Part shown: piece after piece, positions 33,034-43,845 of the stretch | Position numbering within the stretch: position 1 is the stretch's first letter | Layout of the letters: each line of letters starts with the position of its first letter | Source of the DNA: Phytophthora sp. 'mugwort' | Lineage: Eukaryota > Oomycota > Peronosporomycetes > Peronosporales > Peronosporaceae | DNA: 64,000 nucleotides | Direction of reading: 5' to 3' | Assembly (NCBI GenBank): GCA_033558025.1 | Contig: JAUCEF010000007.1 | Span: forward strand, 1,860,001-1,924,000 | Position numbers and translations under genes: made by a program | The notes under the pieces: generated by a model | Told to the model about the DNA's origin: nothing | Databases searched by the model: none | What the model saw: the letters and a program-made list of their open reading frames with translations, nothing else

Positions 33034-33944
33034 ATGGAGCAGACAGCGTTTTCCAACCTGTCCCAGAGCCAGCAAGACGCGCTTAAGAAGTTTTTGTCTT
33101 TGCTCGGCCTTAAGGCATAACACATCTTGCTTCGCAAGGCCAGGGTGGAAGTCTTCCGCACTCGCCCTTCTTCTTTTGAAGTGACCATGAGAGTGGCGTT
33201 GAACGCCGAGCTCAACTTTAAGTCGTCTCGACTTGGCTGGGGCGTTGCTAACGCTTCTCCGTCCGATGGACCAGTTCATATGGACCTCAGATATGCTGAA
33301 GATGAGGAAGCTGAGCTTTTTCGCTGCCGAGCAGCGTATGGGTGTTCGTCGGTGCTCTACCTACCAAAGCACCACCCATTTGAAGGCAACCTGCCCGTCG
33401 CGCAGGTCACGTCACGGTCCTATGAGCTTTCGCTCTGCATCCAGCCAAGCCATCGGCTCGTCGCGGGGAAGCGGCCACACTCAGTAGGCGCGGGACGTCC
33501 AGCTGGCGAAGAACTGAGTTCTGTTGAGCCTTGTGGAGGTGTAGATCAACAGGGCCCATCCCCGGAGAGAGCCGTTCTCTCTAACACGGAACATGTATAC
33601 AAGCCGGGCTTTCTCGTCGTCGAGGCGACGGTGAAGGGCTTTGAGAAACCATAAATCATCTTTATCGATTCCGGAGCGTCGGGCAAATAGCTCAACGCTC
33701 CATGATGGAAGGAAGTCAGCCGTACGGTGAGGCGCTCGGAGAGCGCAGCGGCGACATCGTCACTGTTCGCCTAGCGACGGGGACCCGCCTCACAGTGCCC
33801 AAGGTTTATGTGAACCTGGGTGTGAGGTTTCTCTACTTTGATATCGGGAACGCTGTCTGATCCTGGACCTGGATTCGAGGTACGACCTCATCCTGGGTAT
33901 GGCATGACATGGATTGATTGGAGGTCGAAGCCCTTGAACGCAAC
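33034..33944 (+). pseudogene. Ty3/gypsy element, gag-end and protease part (5' truncated)
   Basis: A decayed polyprotein start. An open stretch at 33127-33654 is followed after one stop by IDSGAS, the aspartic protease active site of gypsy elements, then another stop. In shifting frames the region continues to a DLILG motif and a WIDWRSK motif near 33930, which in gypsy polyproteins follow the protease core. The 5' LTR and most of gag are missing, cut off at the mariner fragment. The sequence stops abruptly at 33944, where a hAT element begins, and resumes at 38510-38518. Confidence 0.75.
33937..33944. repeat. Left target-site duplication of hAT element 1 (AACGCAAC)
   Basis: Eight bases just before the element. 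They match GACGCAAC at 38510-38517 at seven of eight positions, as expected for an aged hAT insertion. Confidence 0.75.
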
Positions 33945-34275
33945 TAGTGCTGGCAACGTTTAGCCATGAACACACCGCAAACACCCTCTCTACACAACAC
34001 CCGGGTGTCCACGGTAAAACTCTTTTAAACTCCCTCCAACCCCACTGAGCACCTCTTACATCTTTCACTTGAAACGACTATCGTGCATAGCAAAAGAAGG
34101 ACAAAGCTACCGCCAAAGCGAACGCTAGCTCACTGAGATAAGCTCAGTCATCAAGATGGAAGTTCGTAGGTAGCCACATCACGCTTTAACGAGCGACACT
34201 GATAGCGGGCCAGGTACGCCGCAGCCTCCCAGAACGCCGCCACGCAGAAATCCCTTCCAGTTCAATGTTTCATCG

Positions 34276-36930
34276 GTGCCTCAAACCCCTCGGAAATCAC
34301 GGCGCCCGGAGATGCTCACTCAAGAGTCAATCCATGCGCAAGGTCTGCAGACTCCCGAATTTGCTTCTACATACTCGCCCAATCGGTCACAGCAGGGCCC
34401 ACAGCACCACCCTCCGTCGTCTCGACTAGTTCCAGAGCGACTCGCACGTTTAACGAACCCTGCTCTGTTATGTGAGCGTTCTCGGTCGATTGACACGAGC
34501 ACTTTAGCTGCAAGAACCATACGAGAAACGAGCCTAAGGCTCTACAAGATGAACCGCCAAAAGAGGAAGGACGTCTGGAACTTTGCTCGTCTGGTTCTAA
34601 AAGACGAGTTTTGGCGCGTTGCCGACCTTGACCTCACGAACGAACATGGCAGCAAGGTTATTTGCCTTCTGTGCAACACTATTCGAACATTTCGCGTGGG
34701 GAAGCACAGGATGGTGGAGCATATGGAAACAAAGCACCCTGTTGAGCTGGAAGTCTACCTGGAGGAGCAAAACCTTGCTAAAGGTATGCAACGCGTGGCA
34801 CGCCGCCTGGATGCCCAGCTTACAGATGCAGTCGATACATGTAAAACAATTCCAATCAGAACGATCACGACGAAAGAATGCAGCAGGTGAACAAGTCGCT
34901 TGCCATGTGGGTTGCTCGTCACTTCCGCCCGATGATTATTGTGGAAGATGAGGGCTTTGTAGAATTTGTTTATCTCATCACACATGAGTTAGGCCGCATT
35001 AGTCTGGTTCTACCCAAGCGCACACAACTCCGAAAAGATATTGTTGCTTTGGCTGCTCATTATCGCAGACTGGTCAAGGGGGGTATCGCACAATTTTGCA
35101 TTTACTATTCGTTGACTAGTGATATCTGGAGTGGTCGTGATGGACATAGTTATCTCTCACTCAGTATTCATTATGTGACAGACACGTTTTGAGTCCCGGA
35201 ATTGGACGCTAGAGGTCCGAGAACTTCCTGGAATTCACGACGGCCTTGCTGTGGCCACTGCATTGGATCAGATCATGGAGGAGTGGGCGCTTTTCAAAGT
35301 CTACTGCTCTAAGTTTCTGCGCTAGCGGATCAAACATTGTCAGAGTTGCATCCATGATGCAAGTGGACGATATGGCATACATCGCACACACGGTTCACTT
35401 GGTAGTTGACGGAGCTTTGATCAAGAAAAACAAGAAAGACGTTGCTTCGGAGAACCCAGCATGGGCAGTGGAAGTCGACCAGGAAAATAATGAGCTCATC
35501 TTAAAACACCACGAAGACGAGCATCTCACTGAAGAGGACCGCATCAAAATGGAGAAGACTCGCGATTTTGCTGTAGATGAGATGGAGGCGTTTCTCGACG
35601 CAACCATTTTGAGTCTTTAACGCAGCGATCTAGATGCAGTACGTGTAATCGTCCAGCGCTATCGGACTTTGGCTAGCTACTTCAGGAAGTCACCCAAAGG
35701 ACAGCAACGTCTGAGCGCGCTGCAGGTGAAAGTGCAAGGTGTTTCGCCCGGTGAAATTCTTCACATTCAAGTGGATTGCCCGACGAGATGGAGTAGCTAC
35801 TGGGAGATGCTACAGCGATTCATCGTTCTTGAGCAAAGTGCCGTGAGCTTCTTTGCGTTATGAAAAGCCGCGAGGGCCGCGTTGAGTTTAAGGATATGGC
35901 GGGCAAGCTACAACGACCGAGCACCGCAGACTGGCTGACGATTAAGTGCCTCACAACGCTACTGGCCTCATTACTGTTGTGACTGATGCACTTGATGGCC
36001 AGAAGTACCCCCACACTGCCGCCTGTTCATCCAGCTCTTTCGCGGGTTAGAAAGCATTCGGCACGAACCGATTTGTTTGCTCCTCTCCTGGCCGTGGCAG
36101 GCGAAGAGCAGTACGTTGATGAGACTGAGGTCATGATGAACGAGTGTCGCAAAAATATCTTGAAGCTGTTCGCCAATCGCTTCGCGGATCTGCAATGCAG
36201 CGAATTGATGTGGATTGCTTATCTGGATCCTCGAGTCGGCAAGCGATGGCACACTTGAGCCCCGCGGACAAACAGAGTGCATGTGATGCTCTCGTCGCAG
36301 CAGCTATTGATTTGGCTGTAGAACACAATCCGTCGCGCGATGAAAGTGGGCACGGCGTTGTTGCACGGACTCCAGTTCAAGCAGCTCAAGAAGCACGTAG
36401 CTTCATGGTTGACCACATGCTTTTTTTGGACCGGACGAGATTCCCGAACAGCAAACCGATTTGGGCAGCGCGTGTGCGGATGAGTTCACGCTCTACCAGA
36501 GCGATATAAAGACTGTGTAGAGCAAAGATGATCCTCTCGTGTGGTGGCGTATGAATGGTTCCAAATATTCGAACTTGAGTCGTCTTGCTAGGAAGTGGCT
36601 GGGGACGATGGCGACAAGTGTTCCATCGGAGCGTGCATTTTCCACAAATGGAAACGCATTGACAGCCAAGCGATGACCCTCTCGTGTGGTGGCGTATGAA
36701 TGGTTCCAGATATTCGAACTTGAGTCGTCTTGCTAGGAAGTGGCTGGGGACGATGGCGACAAGTGTTCCATCGGAGCGTGCATTTTCCACAAATGGAAAC
36801 ACATTGACAGCCAAGCGATGCCCTCTATCTTTTTCAATGGGCTGCAATCTGGTGTTCATCGCTCAGAACTGGAACGTCGACTATATATAGTGCATCCAAA
36901 GCTAGCCATTCCTTGGATTTCGTCGCGCTG
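34276..36930 (+). pseudogene. hAT transposase relic with BED zinc finger (element 1)
   Basis: The first open stretch (34276-34890) carries a BED-type finger (VICLLCN...HRMVEHMETKHP; Cys2His2 spacing) after a basic low-complexity leader. The second (34878-35192) has TSDIWSGRDGHSYLSLSIHY, the first part of the hAT RNase-H-like catalytic fold. Further pieces hold QVDCPTRWSSYWEML (about 35768-35812), the conserved Arg-Trp motif, and at the end the hATC dimerisation block (WWRMNGSKYSNLSRLARKWL, then ATSVPSERAFS). Stops and frame changes lie near 34890, 35190, 35330, 35620 and 35860. The hATC block occurs twice because of a 145-base duplication. The pieces are in order, so this was one gene of roughly 800 residues. 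Confidence 0.82.
36528..36817 (+). repeat. Tandem duplication of 145 bases in the hATC block
   Basis: Bases from about 36528 to 36672 are repeated at 36673-36817 with a period of 145. I count only a few differences (for example AAATATTC versus AGATATTC, and AACGCATT versus AACACATT). 145 is not a multiple of three, so the second copy is in another frame. Confidence 0.9.
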
Positions 36931-37649
36931 AAGTGGCATTAGTGTTGTATATATTGTTTTCCTTGGGTATTAATCCGTTTGCATCTATGTATGCCAGCGT
37001 TGTTCTTTCATTAGCCACTCGCTGTGTACAAACATCTGGAGTTAACAGCATGGACTAACGAACCTACCGCTTAGCCATCAAGACTGCAATCACTGGTGAG
37101 AAGTCATCCTTGTAACTTGGATGCATCTTGTTGCCAAGACCGAAAAATTGACCATCGTGTACGCACTCATGCTCACCTCCACGCCCCGAGCGCGTTATCC
37201 ACACCGTTTTCTTTCGGCGCAGATATCCAAGCCCCATGTCAAGCACTGCAAATTATTACCGCACGTCAAACTTGATCTGCTACCACGATTGACGCTGAAC
37301 AGAGCGATGTTGATGCAAATAATACGCAGGTAGTGCGGCAAGCTCGCCTCGAATTTCAATTCATGCCGAGCACCTTCTCCACAATCGGAGCTTCGAAATC
37401 CCATAACGACGGTGGGCCGCACAGCCAGATCAGGTTTCTGCTGGTATTCAGCAGTAGCTTGCTCGACACAAAAGACAGGCCAAACTCCGACTTCTCCTTT
37501 GAGCGCACCAGGCCGACCACTCACAATGTCGTGCATCTCCTCGGGCTGGGCCGCCGATCGCAAATGCCAACGGCTTAATGTCCCCTGCACCGCAAGTGCC
37601 GGCATGCATGTCCGTCTGTTCAACGATAATTGCGAGCTTGATCAGGTTG

Positions 37650-38330
37650 ATCACAAACCCGAGTACACGAATTTACCGCCGATCTCCGCATCATAACCGG
37701 TATCGAGTCGCTCGCACGGCACAAGGTTGGTCTTGAACTGCTGCGATACCAGCAGCTCGGAGAAGGAGGCGCCGCTGTGGCCTCGTGCGCGGAGATTAGC
37801 AGCGGCTCGGGGCGCGACAGCTGCGCGACGATCTGGACCAGCTTGCGGGAGATCTCGCACTCATTGTAGACCATGTCCAAGCACAGAAGAACGTCGAACT
37901 GGCGTAGCAACAGCTCCTCCTGCTGCCCCATACGAGACTTGAGCACGGACATCACCCGAGATGCAGGAGAGCGCTCGGCTCAACCAGATGTTGATCTGGA
38001 TCCAGGGAACGGCATGGGGCTGCCAATGAACAAGGGAGCATTAGCGACGAACCGACTAACTATTCTAGTACATGAAAGTGTTGTGCACCATGTCGGTCAG
38101 CACGAGGTACCAAGCGCCGCAGCAGCCAGGACGAGCACGTCGAAGGAGTAGCCCGGCTCAATCGCGCTCTTGCTCGTGAGAAAGACTGTCGGGAAGAAGC
38201 CGTCGTTGGCCAAGAGGTTGACCGGCACCAGCGCGCAGTCCCAGACTGGCCTATCGGCGACTTGCTCGCGCTTTAGGCGGGCCGCCAGCCCCCACTCGTG
38301 CCTCGCTTACTTCTTTATGTAGTGCGACCG
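37650..38330 (-). pseudogene. Methyltransferase-like (Methyltransf_16 type) gene fragment inside hAT 1
   Basis: On the minus strand, three blocks occur in the right order but in different frames. The first, VWDCALVPVNLLA (about 38245), is followed by FDVLVLAAAALGT, which recalls the Trp-Asp and SAM-binding LxLGxGxG motifs. The second, FDVLLCLDMVYNECEISRK (about 37895), recalls the D-V-Y motif after strand 4. The third is FSELLVSQQFK near 37750. These fit the family-16 protein-lysine methyltransferases. Between the first two blocks is a stretch that could be an old intron. It lies in the transposon on the strand opposite to the transposase, so capture of a host gene piece is inferred. The Gly-rich SAM motif is degenerate. 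Confidence 0.5.
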
Positions 38331-38509
38331 ATACTCCTTATCGGAGCTGCTCCTGATGGTGTTCGGACCACACTTTAATAATCATACTTAACACAAGTAT
38401 AATTGTTGGGTTTTCAGGGGGGGGAGGTCAAGCAACGTTCAAGGCGTGGAACACCCTTCGAACGTCGGGTGGTGTAAGGAGAGGTGTTTAGCGAACGTTG
38501 ACAGCACTA

Positions 38510-38517
38510 GACGCAAC
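38510..38517. repeat. Right target-site duplication of hAT element 1 (GACGCAAC)
   Basis: Matches the left copy AACGCAAC at 33937-33944 except for the first base. Confidence 0.75.
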
Positions 38518-38706
38518 ACACTTTACTCCTGGTGGAGCTTTGGTGAGTCATGAACCCACATCCGCTAGGAAGCACAAGCGCTTTGGCGCGGCACTGGACC
38601 GAGTCGGTCAATGCGCTGGATATCGGAGTATCCGTCCTTGTAGACACTGAAGGTGTCGAGGACAAAAGTCCTGAGTAATGCTCGTGGGCTGTGGCTGGGG
38701 CCAGGT

Positions 38707-39030
38707 AACCCGCTGGGTGACACAGATGACATGTGTCATGACAACGACACTGTCACGATGATGGGGTGTCGCTACACGCCATGCGTGGGCGTGGCCGGCC
38801 GTATGCCGGGGCATCAAGGCCGCGGGTCTCAGGATGCATGTGGGGTGGCAGGCAATCCGCTGGGTAACCGACGTCATGGTGACGTTGGTCAAGATGGTGA
38901 CACTCATCACGACGACGAGTTGTCGCTACACGCCATGCGTGGTGTGGCCGGCCGTGGGACGGGTTATCAAGAGCGAGGGCCCACTGATGAAGATGACGTG
39001 GCACGTAATCCACGGGGTGGAGACTGGGAG
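38707..39030 (+). repeat. Degenerate ~150-165-base tandem repeat in the gypsy linker
   Basis: Words such as CGCTGGGT (38711 and 38858) and CGCTACACGCCATGCGTGG (38770 and 38934) recur at spacings of 147-164 bases, and a third partial unit starts near 39007. The translated unit begins NPLG or NPRG. Copies differ by many substitutions and small gaps. Confidence 0.65.
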
Positions 39031-40856
39031 CATTGCAGCTCCGCGACGGTTGTTGGTCAAGACATACCAGTCTCAGGTGAGACGCACACGGTGCAAGCAC
39101 CTGGAGACGCAGCTGATGTAACTGTTAGAACCTCTCCGAGGCAAACTGTCTCAGGGGGATAAGGCTGCGACGCCAAGCGTCAGGAAACGAAGGGCGTCTG
39201 ATGCCTCTAGCATGAAGAGTGAAAACACTCCTGGCGATAGCGGGCAGCTATATACACTCATCAACGGAGTGACAGGGGAATTCGATTGCGACATCAGTCT
39301 AGAAACTATGCTCACAGTGGACGCTCTGTTGGAGATGGACGAGATGTCCATTGCCGAGTTCGGAGACGCCTTGAAGTCCGACGAGTTAGCCGAGTTGGTC
39401 ATTCTACGACCTGAGGAGGAGTTAAATTCGTAGTCGCTTTTGGACAAAGCAGTCCTTGACGACACCAAGAAGGCGTTGATTGCGCGAGCAGGATCCTCGA
39501 TCCTCAAGGACCCCTCGGATCCGTACTACCCTTTGGTGAAGGAGTATCAAAACATGGTCTCGAAAGAACCTCCCACGAGGCTACCGCCGGATCGAGGTGT
39601 ACGTCATGAGATTGACCTGGTTCCTGGAACCAAATACTGCGTGGCAAGGCAGTGGCCTTTGCCACAAGAACCCGGTGACGTCATTGACGCTTTCTTCCGT
39701 GCTAGCGGGTATGGTCCGCGAGAGCAAGTCTCCGCTCTCATCGCCTACGTTCTCTGTCAGAAAGCCGAACTTCAAGTGGCGAATCGGTCATGCGTTTAAC
39801 AAGCTAAAAAAAAGCGACCACCATTCCGGACAGACGCCTATTCGTAGGAAGGAAGTTCTCCGGAACAACATGACGGGGTGTGTGGCGTACAGTGCCCTCG
39901 ACTTGGTCGATGGATACTATGAATTGCTCATGCGAGCAAGCGATATTCCGCTTACGGAGGTCAGCACTCCGAGCGCTATGCTCTGGGAGTGGCTAGTAAT
40001 GCCCCAAGGGCTGTCGAACGCGCCTGCGACGTCCAATCGTCTTGTGACGCAACAGTTCAGACCCCACAGTGCGTATGCTCAGACATAATAAGACGACATA
40101 TTCGTCCAAACTCGTGCGGAGCACGGAAAAGCTGACGTGGAGAACCACATTGAGCACCTGCGAGCGGTGCTCGAGTGCATGCGCACACACAAGTTGTATG
40201 CCAACATTGACAACTGTGTCTTCGGCGCTGATGATATCCCCTTTCTGGGATGCTTCATTGGGAAGCGAGGCCTTCGAGCGGATCCCGCTAAGGTCAATGC
40301 CATTGTAGACTGGCCGGTAATAAAGAACCAGAAATACGTACGAAAGTGGTTTGACCTGGCCAATTACTTGCACAAGTACAACAAGAACTATGCTGAGGTG
40401 GCAAGGCCATTGTCCAATCTTTAAGAAGGATGTGGACTGGTGTTGGAACACCGGACATCAAGCCGATTTTGAAGCCATTAAGTAGAGTCTCCTCAGGCGC
40501 CGATCCTGGCGCTGCCAGATCCCGATCGTCCTTTCAGTGTCGTCCGTGACGCGTCGGACTTTGCCATCTGCAGTGCTTTGTTGCAAGCATACGCTGAATT
40601 TCGTGAACGCGTGATCGCGTTTGAATCTCGACAGCTTAAGCGGCTAGAAGAACTATCCAGTTCATGTCAAAGAGCTACTTGCGATGAAGTATGCGTTCGT
40701 CAAATTCAGGGTTCACCTGATCGGCTCCAAGCCGTTTGTAATCTACACTGATCATGCATCGCTACGCACTGCGACCAGTCGCTTCATCTCTCTCAGAGAA
40801 TGTCCCGTTGGCTCTCCTTCTTTGCGGAGTACAACTTCGAGGTGAAGTACAAGCCT

Positions 40857-41098
40857 GGCAGGCAGAACGTCTTGGCTGATGCGTTATCACGCAGGCTCGA
40901 CTATGAGATCGCTCACGTCACGACGGTGACTCCGTCTGTGACAGACTTGATCCGCGCTGCGTACGCACGTAACAAGTGGCAGACAGAACGTCTTGGCTGA
41001 TGCGTTATCACGCAGGCTCGACTATGAGATCGCTCACGTCACGACGGTGACTCCGTCTGTGACAGACTTGATCCGCGCTGCGTACGCACGTAACAAGT
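40857..41098 (+). repeat. Perfect-looking 121-base tandem duplication in gypsy RNase H/linker
   Basis: The segment beginning GGCAGGCAGAACG at 40857 recurs at 40978 (GGCAGACAGAACG) with one base changed that I can see. The second copy ends at AACAAGT, 41098. The period of 121 shifts the frame by one. Near identity in an otherwise decayed element implies a recent event, or an assembly artefact. Confidence 0.9.
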
Positions 41099-42899
41099 CT
41101 TGCGTAGCTCGGCTACATGCGCTAGGAAGCGCGGAGTTTGCTAGCTCAGGCATTAAGCTGTCAGCGCGGTTGCGCACGAGGCTGCATCGATACACTCACG
41201 AAGATGGCCTATTGTACTACAGTACTGGTCCAGAAGACACCCCACGTGTCGTGGTTCCTCACGAAGAGAATCTCAAGTATCGTATCCTCTACGAGGCACA
41301 TGATACCCCAGAGGGTGGTCATATCGGTTCGAGAGAAGACTAACAGCTCGGTGAGCTCCCAGTACTGATGTCCGAGGCTTTACAAGGGGGTCAGCACGTA
41401 TGTACGCACGAGTGAGACGTGTCAACGGGTTAAACCTCGCTACATTTGACCAGCTTGCCTGTACCCATGGGGTGTTGGCAAACCATGACTATGGACTTTG
41501 TGTTCGGTCTGCCGCGGGATACGGTGGGCAACACGGGCATCATGGTTTAGTCGACCGATTGGGCAAGATGGCTCTTTAGCGGCGGTGCCACACTCCATCG
41601 ATGGAGAAGGAATAGCCACGCTGTTCATTGATCTCATATTTCAACAGCATGGTCTGCCGGAGACAATTGTCTCGGATCGAGACAGTTTGGGCGTCGATCT
41701 TTAAGGTGCTCGGTACTCGACTCGACATGTCCACAGCGGACCATACGCAGCCAGATGGACCGGCGGAACGCGCGAATCGCGTTGGCAAAGACATGCTTCG
41801 GAGCGTCTGTGCGGACGGACCCAAGCAATAGAGCGCCAAGCTCCCACTCGTTGAGTTTGCATTGAACAATGCGGTGCATGCCTCGACAGGCTTCCCCCGT
41901 TGTACTTGAACGGCCTCACACACCCTCGCGTCCTACTGACACCGCCACTCCGTGGTTCTGGGCGTAGTGGGGGAAGGATAGCCGATAGGCTAGCTGATAT
42001 CAGCCAAGCTGCGATTCGGAAGCAAGTTGACACGTTCGTGTCTACGCGTTTGAGTGTCTTATGACAACTACACGATGCGATGGCCGAAAGCCATAACGTT
42101 AAGAAGGAACAGGCTGATGTAAAGGGCAGAATCAACATTGAGGTGTTTGAGGTCGGTGACAAAGTTATATTAACGCCAAGAGCTTACCTACACATGAAGT
42201 GTCTGCGTGCTTTAAGACTAAGTTGCGCTTCATCGGACCTTATAAGGTCGTGGCCAGGAAGGGCCTTGGGTACACGCTCAATCTTCCGAAGAAGATGCGT
42301 ATACACCCCGTGTTCTACGTAGGCTCCCTTAAGCCGAGCCGGGACCCGGCTCGGGGGAGCGCGGAGGCCTTGGCGCCACAGGCGGTGGTTGGCCGAAGCG
42401 CTGAAGCCGCACGAGGAGATGCAGCTGACCACGTAGATCGGCGAGCGAACGGTCCAGCGCTTCGAAGCGACGAGCAGCGGACTGCTCCAGGATCTCCAGC
42501 GATTGACAATCGAGTCAGGAGACTGGAACTAGTCGATCGGATGATGCCCGGCATCGATCTCGTCTGCGATACGGTCGCGGTAACTTGTCGCCCACTGCAG
42601 CGAACCCTGAAGGGCCTGCACCCGGTTCTGGACCGCTAGGATGTCACTGCGACTCGCAGCGCGAGGGCCCACCCGGTCAGAGACCGCCGCAGCAGTTGCG
42701 CGATGAGCAGGGGAATTTTCACTACCATGTGGAGCGCGCTGTGCGCTGTGTCGTCGCCAGGGTTGTACCCAATATCTGGTGAGGTGGAAGAGAGATCCTC
42801 ACTCACACAACTCATGGGGAACGAGGTTCCCCTTCGGCAAGATTGTCCTGACGTCGTGGACGCTTTCGATCGACGCGATCTGCAGCGCCACGAGGGCCA

Positions 42900-43540
42900 G
42901 TGACCAATGCGTCGCTCACCCCGCGCTTCCCGGCGATAGACGTTGGTGAGCCAAGACCAGCAGCGGAGCTGTCGCTCCGGCCTTGGAGAGGGGCGACCTC
43001 ACGTGCGTGAGAGCCGCTGGCTGTGACAGCAGGAGCACCGAGTGCGAGAGAGCCGTGTGGGCGAGACCGGTAGGCGGGGGGGGGGGATGGGGGGGGGTTA
43101 CTGGCGCTTCACCTTCAGTTTCGCGAACACGAAACGGAGTTAACGTTCAACTCGAACATCAGTTTCACTGAAACTACCCCGAAGGGCATCAATGGAAGAG
43201 AGCTTGCGAGCTCCTTTAACCCAGCTCTGGAACGACCCTCGTCTTCCCAAGACGTCTCTCCTGACAGGAGCACGACTAGATAAGTCCGCATCGGTGGAAC
43301 CGAGCCGTGCCGAGCTTGCACTTGCAGACGCTCACGATACTCGCGCTGAGTAGTCACTTGAGGAGTCAAGAATCGCTCTCGGAGAGACCCGCGCGTGGCG
43401 AGCTGGTCGGGCGTAGTAACCGCCGGCCCAATCACACGTGTTCAGCAGCTCCGATGCTCGTCGGCGAGCCACTTCGCTTGGGTCGCGAGGCGCGAAGCCA
43501 AGCCACGGCGTGGCGGGGTAAGCAATCGCCGAGCCATAGG
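42900..43540. other. Probable gypsy 3' LTR region with G-run
   Basis: Follows directly on the chromodomain end, where the 3' LTR of a gypsy element should lie. It is GC-rich, has a long G-tract at about 43075-43097, and no gene. No second LTR copy exists in the window for comparison (the 5' end is truncated), so the borders cannot be set. Confidence 0.35.
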
Positions 43541-43543
43541 CCG

Positions 43544-43815
43544 CTACGAGCGCGAGAGCTGCGGATCAGCAGCAGGCGGTTGCTCCTGGACTTTGTCCAA
43601 AGGATTGGTGTCGGCACCAGATTCCATGGGATCATCTTCTGTTTCCCGCAAAGGTAGCGGAGGCGCATTGCGCAACGCTCGTGGAGTCAAGAGCTCGAAC
43701 GGATTTGGAGCGCGCAGTTGGAGGCGCGGGCTCGGCGAGCGGACAGGCCTACCGCCGGTCACGGACTCAGTGTAGTCGACTACCTCTTCACCTTTCTCAA
43801 GGTTGTCGAAGAGGG
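43544..43815 (-). other. Unassigned minus-strand coding-like fragment
   Basis: Minus-strand frames read RDTLFDNLEKGEEVVDY and then RSPSPRLQLRAPNPFELLTP, ending at 43544. Codon pattern and composition look coding and retroelement-like, possibly a gag or linker piece of a further gypsy copy in opposite orientation. It abuts the broken RNase H of the copia element at about 43816. Confidence 0.3.
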
Positions 43816-43845
43816 TGTCTCGCTCATACCCAAATCAGCGTCTGC

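Larger units (their letters stand above)
33945..38509 (+). mobile_element. hAT-family DNA transposon 1 (4.6 kb), inserted in a gypsy element
   Basis: The left end starts TAGTGCTGGCAACGTT (33945-33960). The right end, read on the minus strand from 38509, starts TAGTGCTGTCAACGTT, so 15 of 16 terminal bases match as inverted repeats. An 8-base target duplication (7/8) flanks it. Inside are a BED-finger hAT transposase relic on the plus strand (34276-36930) and a methyltransferase-like fragment on the minus strand (about 37650-38330). The host gypsy reading frame stops on one side and picks up on the other, which confirms the borders independently. The transposase has several stops, so the element is not autonomous now. 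Confidence 0.85.
38518..42890 (+). pseudogene. Ty3/gypsy element, pol part: RT, RNase H, integrase, chromodomain
   Basis: Continuation of the gypsy copy begun at 33034. After an acidic, repeat-bearing linker (38650-39160) comes a spacer ORF (39212-39433). The reverse transcriptase starts at about 39560 (LPPDRGVRHEIDLVPGTKYC) and includes YSALDLVDGYYELLMR. The catalytic YxDD site near 40085 reads stop-stop-DDIFV. RNase H pieces follow (FVIYTDHASLR near 40735) and then the linker LADALSRR. Integrase pieces occupy 41100-41920 (MDFVFGLPRD-like near 41495). A C-terminal chromodomain lies at about 42700-42890 (HYHVER, then QYLVRWK and NSWG). Stops and frameshifts occur throughout, and a 121-base tandem duplication interrupts the RNase H end. 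The element was a chromodomain-bearing gypsy (chromovirus-like) and is dead. Confidence 0.85.

Noticed and set aside
36600..36820. Two separate transposase C-terminal domains
   Set aside because: They are one domain duplicated by a 145-base tandem repeat, not two genes.
43075..43100. G-tract as a possible telomere-like or quadruplex signal
   Set aside because: An interrupted G-run in a probable LTR; no repeat unit and no support for a regulatory role.
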